Origin: Brevibacillus sp.
GTDB taxonomy: Bacteria; Bacillota; Bacilli; Brevibacillales; Brevibacillaceae
Length of the DNA: 7,621 nucleotides
Assembly: GCA_029240815.1 (NCBI GenBank)
Contig: JARDZO010000266.1
Span: 1-7,621, forward strand
Direction: 5' to 3'
Shown here piece by piece: positions 6,667 to 7,621 of the stretch. Made by a program: the position numbers and the translations under genes. Numbering within the stretch: the first letter of the stretch is position 1; every line of letters begins with the position of its first letter. Below the pieces are notes generated by a model. The model was not told the DNA's origin, did no database searches, and worked only from the letters and a program-made list of their open reading frames with translations.

Positions 6667-7621
6667 TTATTTCGTCAAGCGAATATCGTTAAGCGACATA
6701 ATGCCTGTGTATGGATTTAGTTTGAAGCCTTCGATACCTTGTGTCGCTGTCAGCGTTTCAGGAGTAAACAATGGGATCCAAGGCGTTTCTTTCACTAGAA
6801 TTTCCTGCGCTTGTTCGTACACCTTCATACGTTCTTCCACATTCGTCACTACACTCCCTTTGAGGAGCAGTTTCTCTAATTCCGGATTATCGATATGCAT
6901 GCGGTTCGTACCTTTAGTACCAAACGCTAAGTTCAGGATTTCTGGATCATTATAGCTCCAGTACAGGAGGAACATATCGTAGTTGCCTTTTTTCGTTCTG
7001 TCTTCCCACGTAGGGATATCGGTTATAGTGATCTTCATATCAACCCCAATTTCCCTGAACTGGCTTTGCAGAATTTGTGCGATACGCTGGAAAGCAGGCT
7101 CCGATGTCACCATCAGTTCAAAGGAGAATGGTTTTCCGTCCTTTACCAAAATACCGTCCTTGTTGCTGTCCTTATATCCGACTTCAGCCAATAACGATTT
7201 TGCCTTTCCCAAATTTTTGGCGTACATCCCTTTTACCAAGCCTTCGATCTTTTCACTGTAACCAGGAACGGTCGGCGGCAAAGGTCCAAAGAGCGGCTGG
7301 GCGTAACCAGAATGGGCAACCTGATTGATCGAATCACGATCAACCGCCATTGCAAGAGCCTGTCTGACCCGTACATCCCAGAACATCGGATTTTGATTAT
7401 TCATCCCTAGATATTCCATCCCTAGTCCCAAACTGCTTTCAATTTTGACTCCCGAAACCTTTTTCAGGTCGCCCACGTAGGTAGCCGGTACATCCGACAG
7501 CACTTGAATCGTGCCCTTTTTAAATTCCAGAATTCTCGTATCGTCATCCTTTAGAAAGCGGAAGACAACTTCATCTACATGTAGAGGCCCTTTGTTTTCA
7601 ACCGATGAACCACCCCAATTG
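6667..7621 (-). CDS. Peptide ABC transporter substrate-binding protein (SBP family 5), C-terminal 317 residues; 5' end outside window
   Basis: The frame is open to the right edge and ends with TAA at 6667-6669. It is the C-terminal part of a family 5 extracellular solute-binding protein, which captures peptides, opines, nickel chelates or similar ligands outside the membrane and hands them to the permeases. Seen in fragment numbering: NWGG at the very start (from the NPnYWGG element), DEVVFRF (16-22), LEFKKGTIQVLSDVP (31-45), MNNQNPMFWDVRVRQALAMA (73-92) with VDRDSI (93-98), GYAQPLFGPLPP (105-116), the LLAEVGYKDSNKDG segment (143-156), an IGVDMKI strand (191-197) and WIPLFTP (281-287). Full-length members have about 500-550 residues, so some 200 N-terminal residues, including any lipoprotein signal, are missing. 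The nearest GTG (7503) is an internal valine and not the start, since homologous sequence continues upstream. Placement just before the permeases makes it the receptor of this importer. Confidence 0.93.
   Translation of the reverse strand, partial: NWGGSSVENKGPLHVDEVVFRFLKDDDTRILEFKKGTIQVLSDVPATYVGDLKKVSGVKIESSLGLGMEYLGMNNQNPMFWDVRVRQALAMAVDRDSINQVAHSGYAQPLFGPLPPTVPGYSEKIEGLVKGMYAKNLGKAKSLLAEVGYKDSNKDGILVKDGKPFSFELMVTSEPAFQRIAQILQSQFREIGVDMKITITDIPTWEDRTKKGNYDMFLLYWSYNDPEILNLAFGTKGTNRMHIDNPELEKLLLKGSVVTNVEERMKVYEQAQEILVKETPWIPLFTPETLTATQGIEGFKLNPYTGIMSLNDIRLTK

Noticed and set aside
1..7621. Insertion sequences, CRISPR arrays, tRNA/rRNA genes or long repeats
   Set aside because: I saw no repeat array, no transposase-like frame, no tRNA-like fold and no terminal inverted repeats; nearly the whole window is coding on one strand.

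Overview
The window is one stretch of a single minus-strand operon, read from right to left. Both ends are cut, so neither the promoter nor the terminator is visible. The purine-rich Shine-Dalgarno sequences (AGGAGG/GGAGGAG about 7-10 nt before almost every start), frequent TTG/ATG start choice, moderate GC content and protein style suggest a Bacillota, most likely a Bacillales/Paenibacillaceae-type bacterium. This is an inference from style, not a database match.

In order of transcription the genes are: the C-terminal part of a family 5 extracellular solute-binding protein (7621-6667); a 112-nt spacer with a bulged hairpin; a DppB/OppB-type permease (6554-5634, TTG start); a DppC/OppC-type permease (5618-4698, TTG start); a cytoplasmic class A beta-lactamase-fold serine hydrolase (4670-3777); a DppD-type ATPase (3718-2738); a DppF-type ATPase (2741-1770, ATGA overlap with the previous gene); an M81/MlrC-family metallopeptidase (1718-237); and the first 71 residues of an M20-family amidohydrolase/peptidase (213-1, cut by the window edge). 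All intergenic gaps are shorter than 115 nt and there is no gene-free stretch above 300 nt.

Together these genes make up a complete five-part peptide-type ABC importer (binding protein, two permeases, two ATPases) plus three hydrolases of unrelated folds. The simplest reading is an uptake-and-digest system: a peptide or peptide-like compound is captured outside the cell, pumped in, and opened or trimmed by a serine hydrolase, a zinc M81 enzyme and an M20 enzyme. The substrate cannot be read from sequence. The least ordinary element is the serine hydrolase. It sits inside the transporter gene set, has SxxK, SDN and KTG motifs, but has no visible signal peptide and no recognisable Glu166-type omega loop. 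That argues against a secreted antibiotic-resistance beta-lactamase and for an intracellular peptidase, amidase or esterase.
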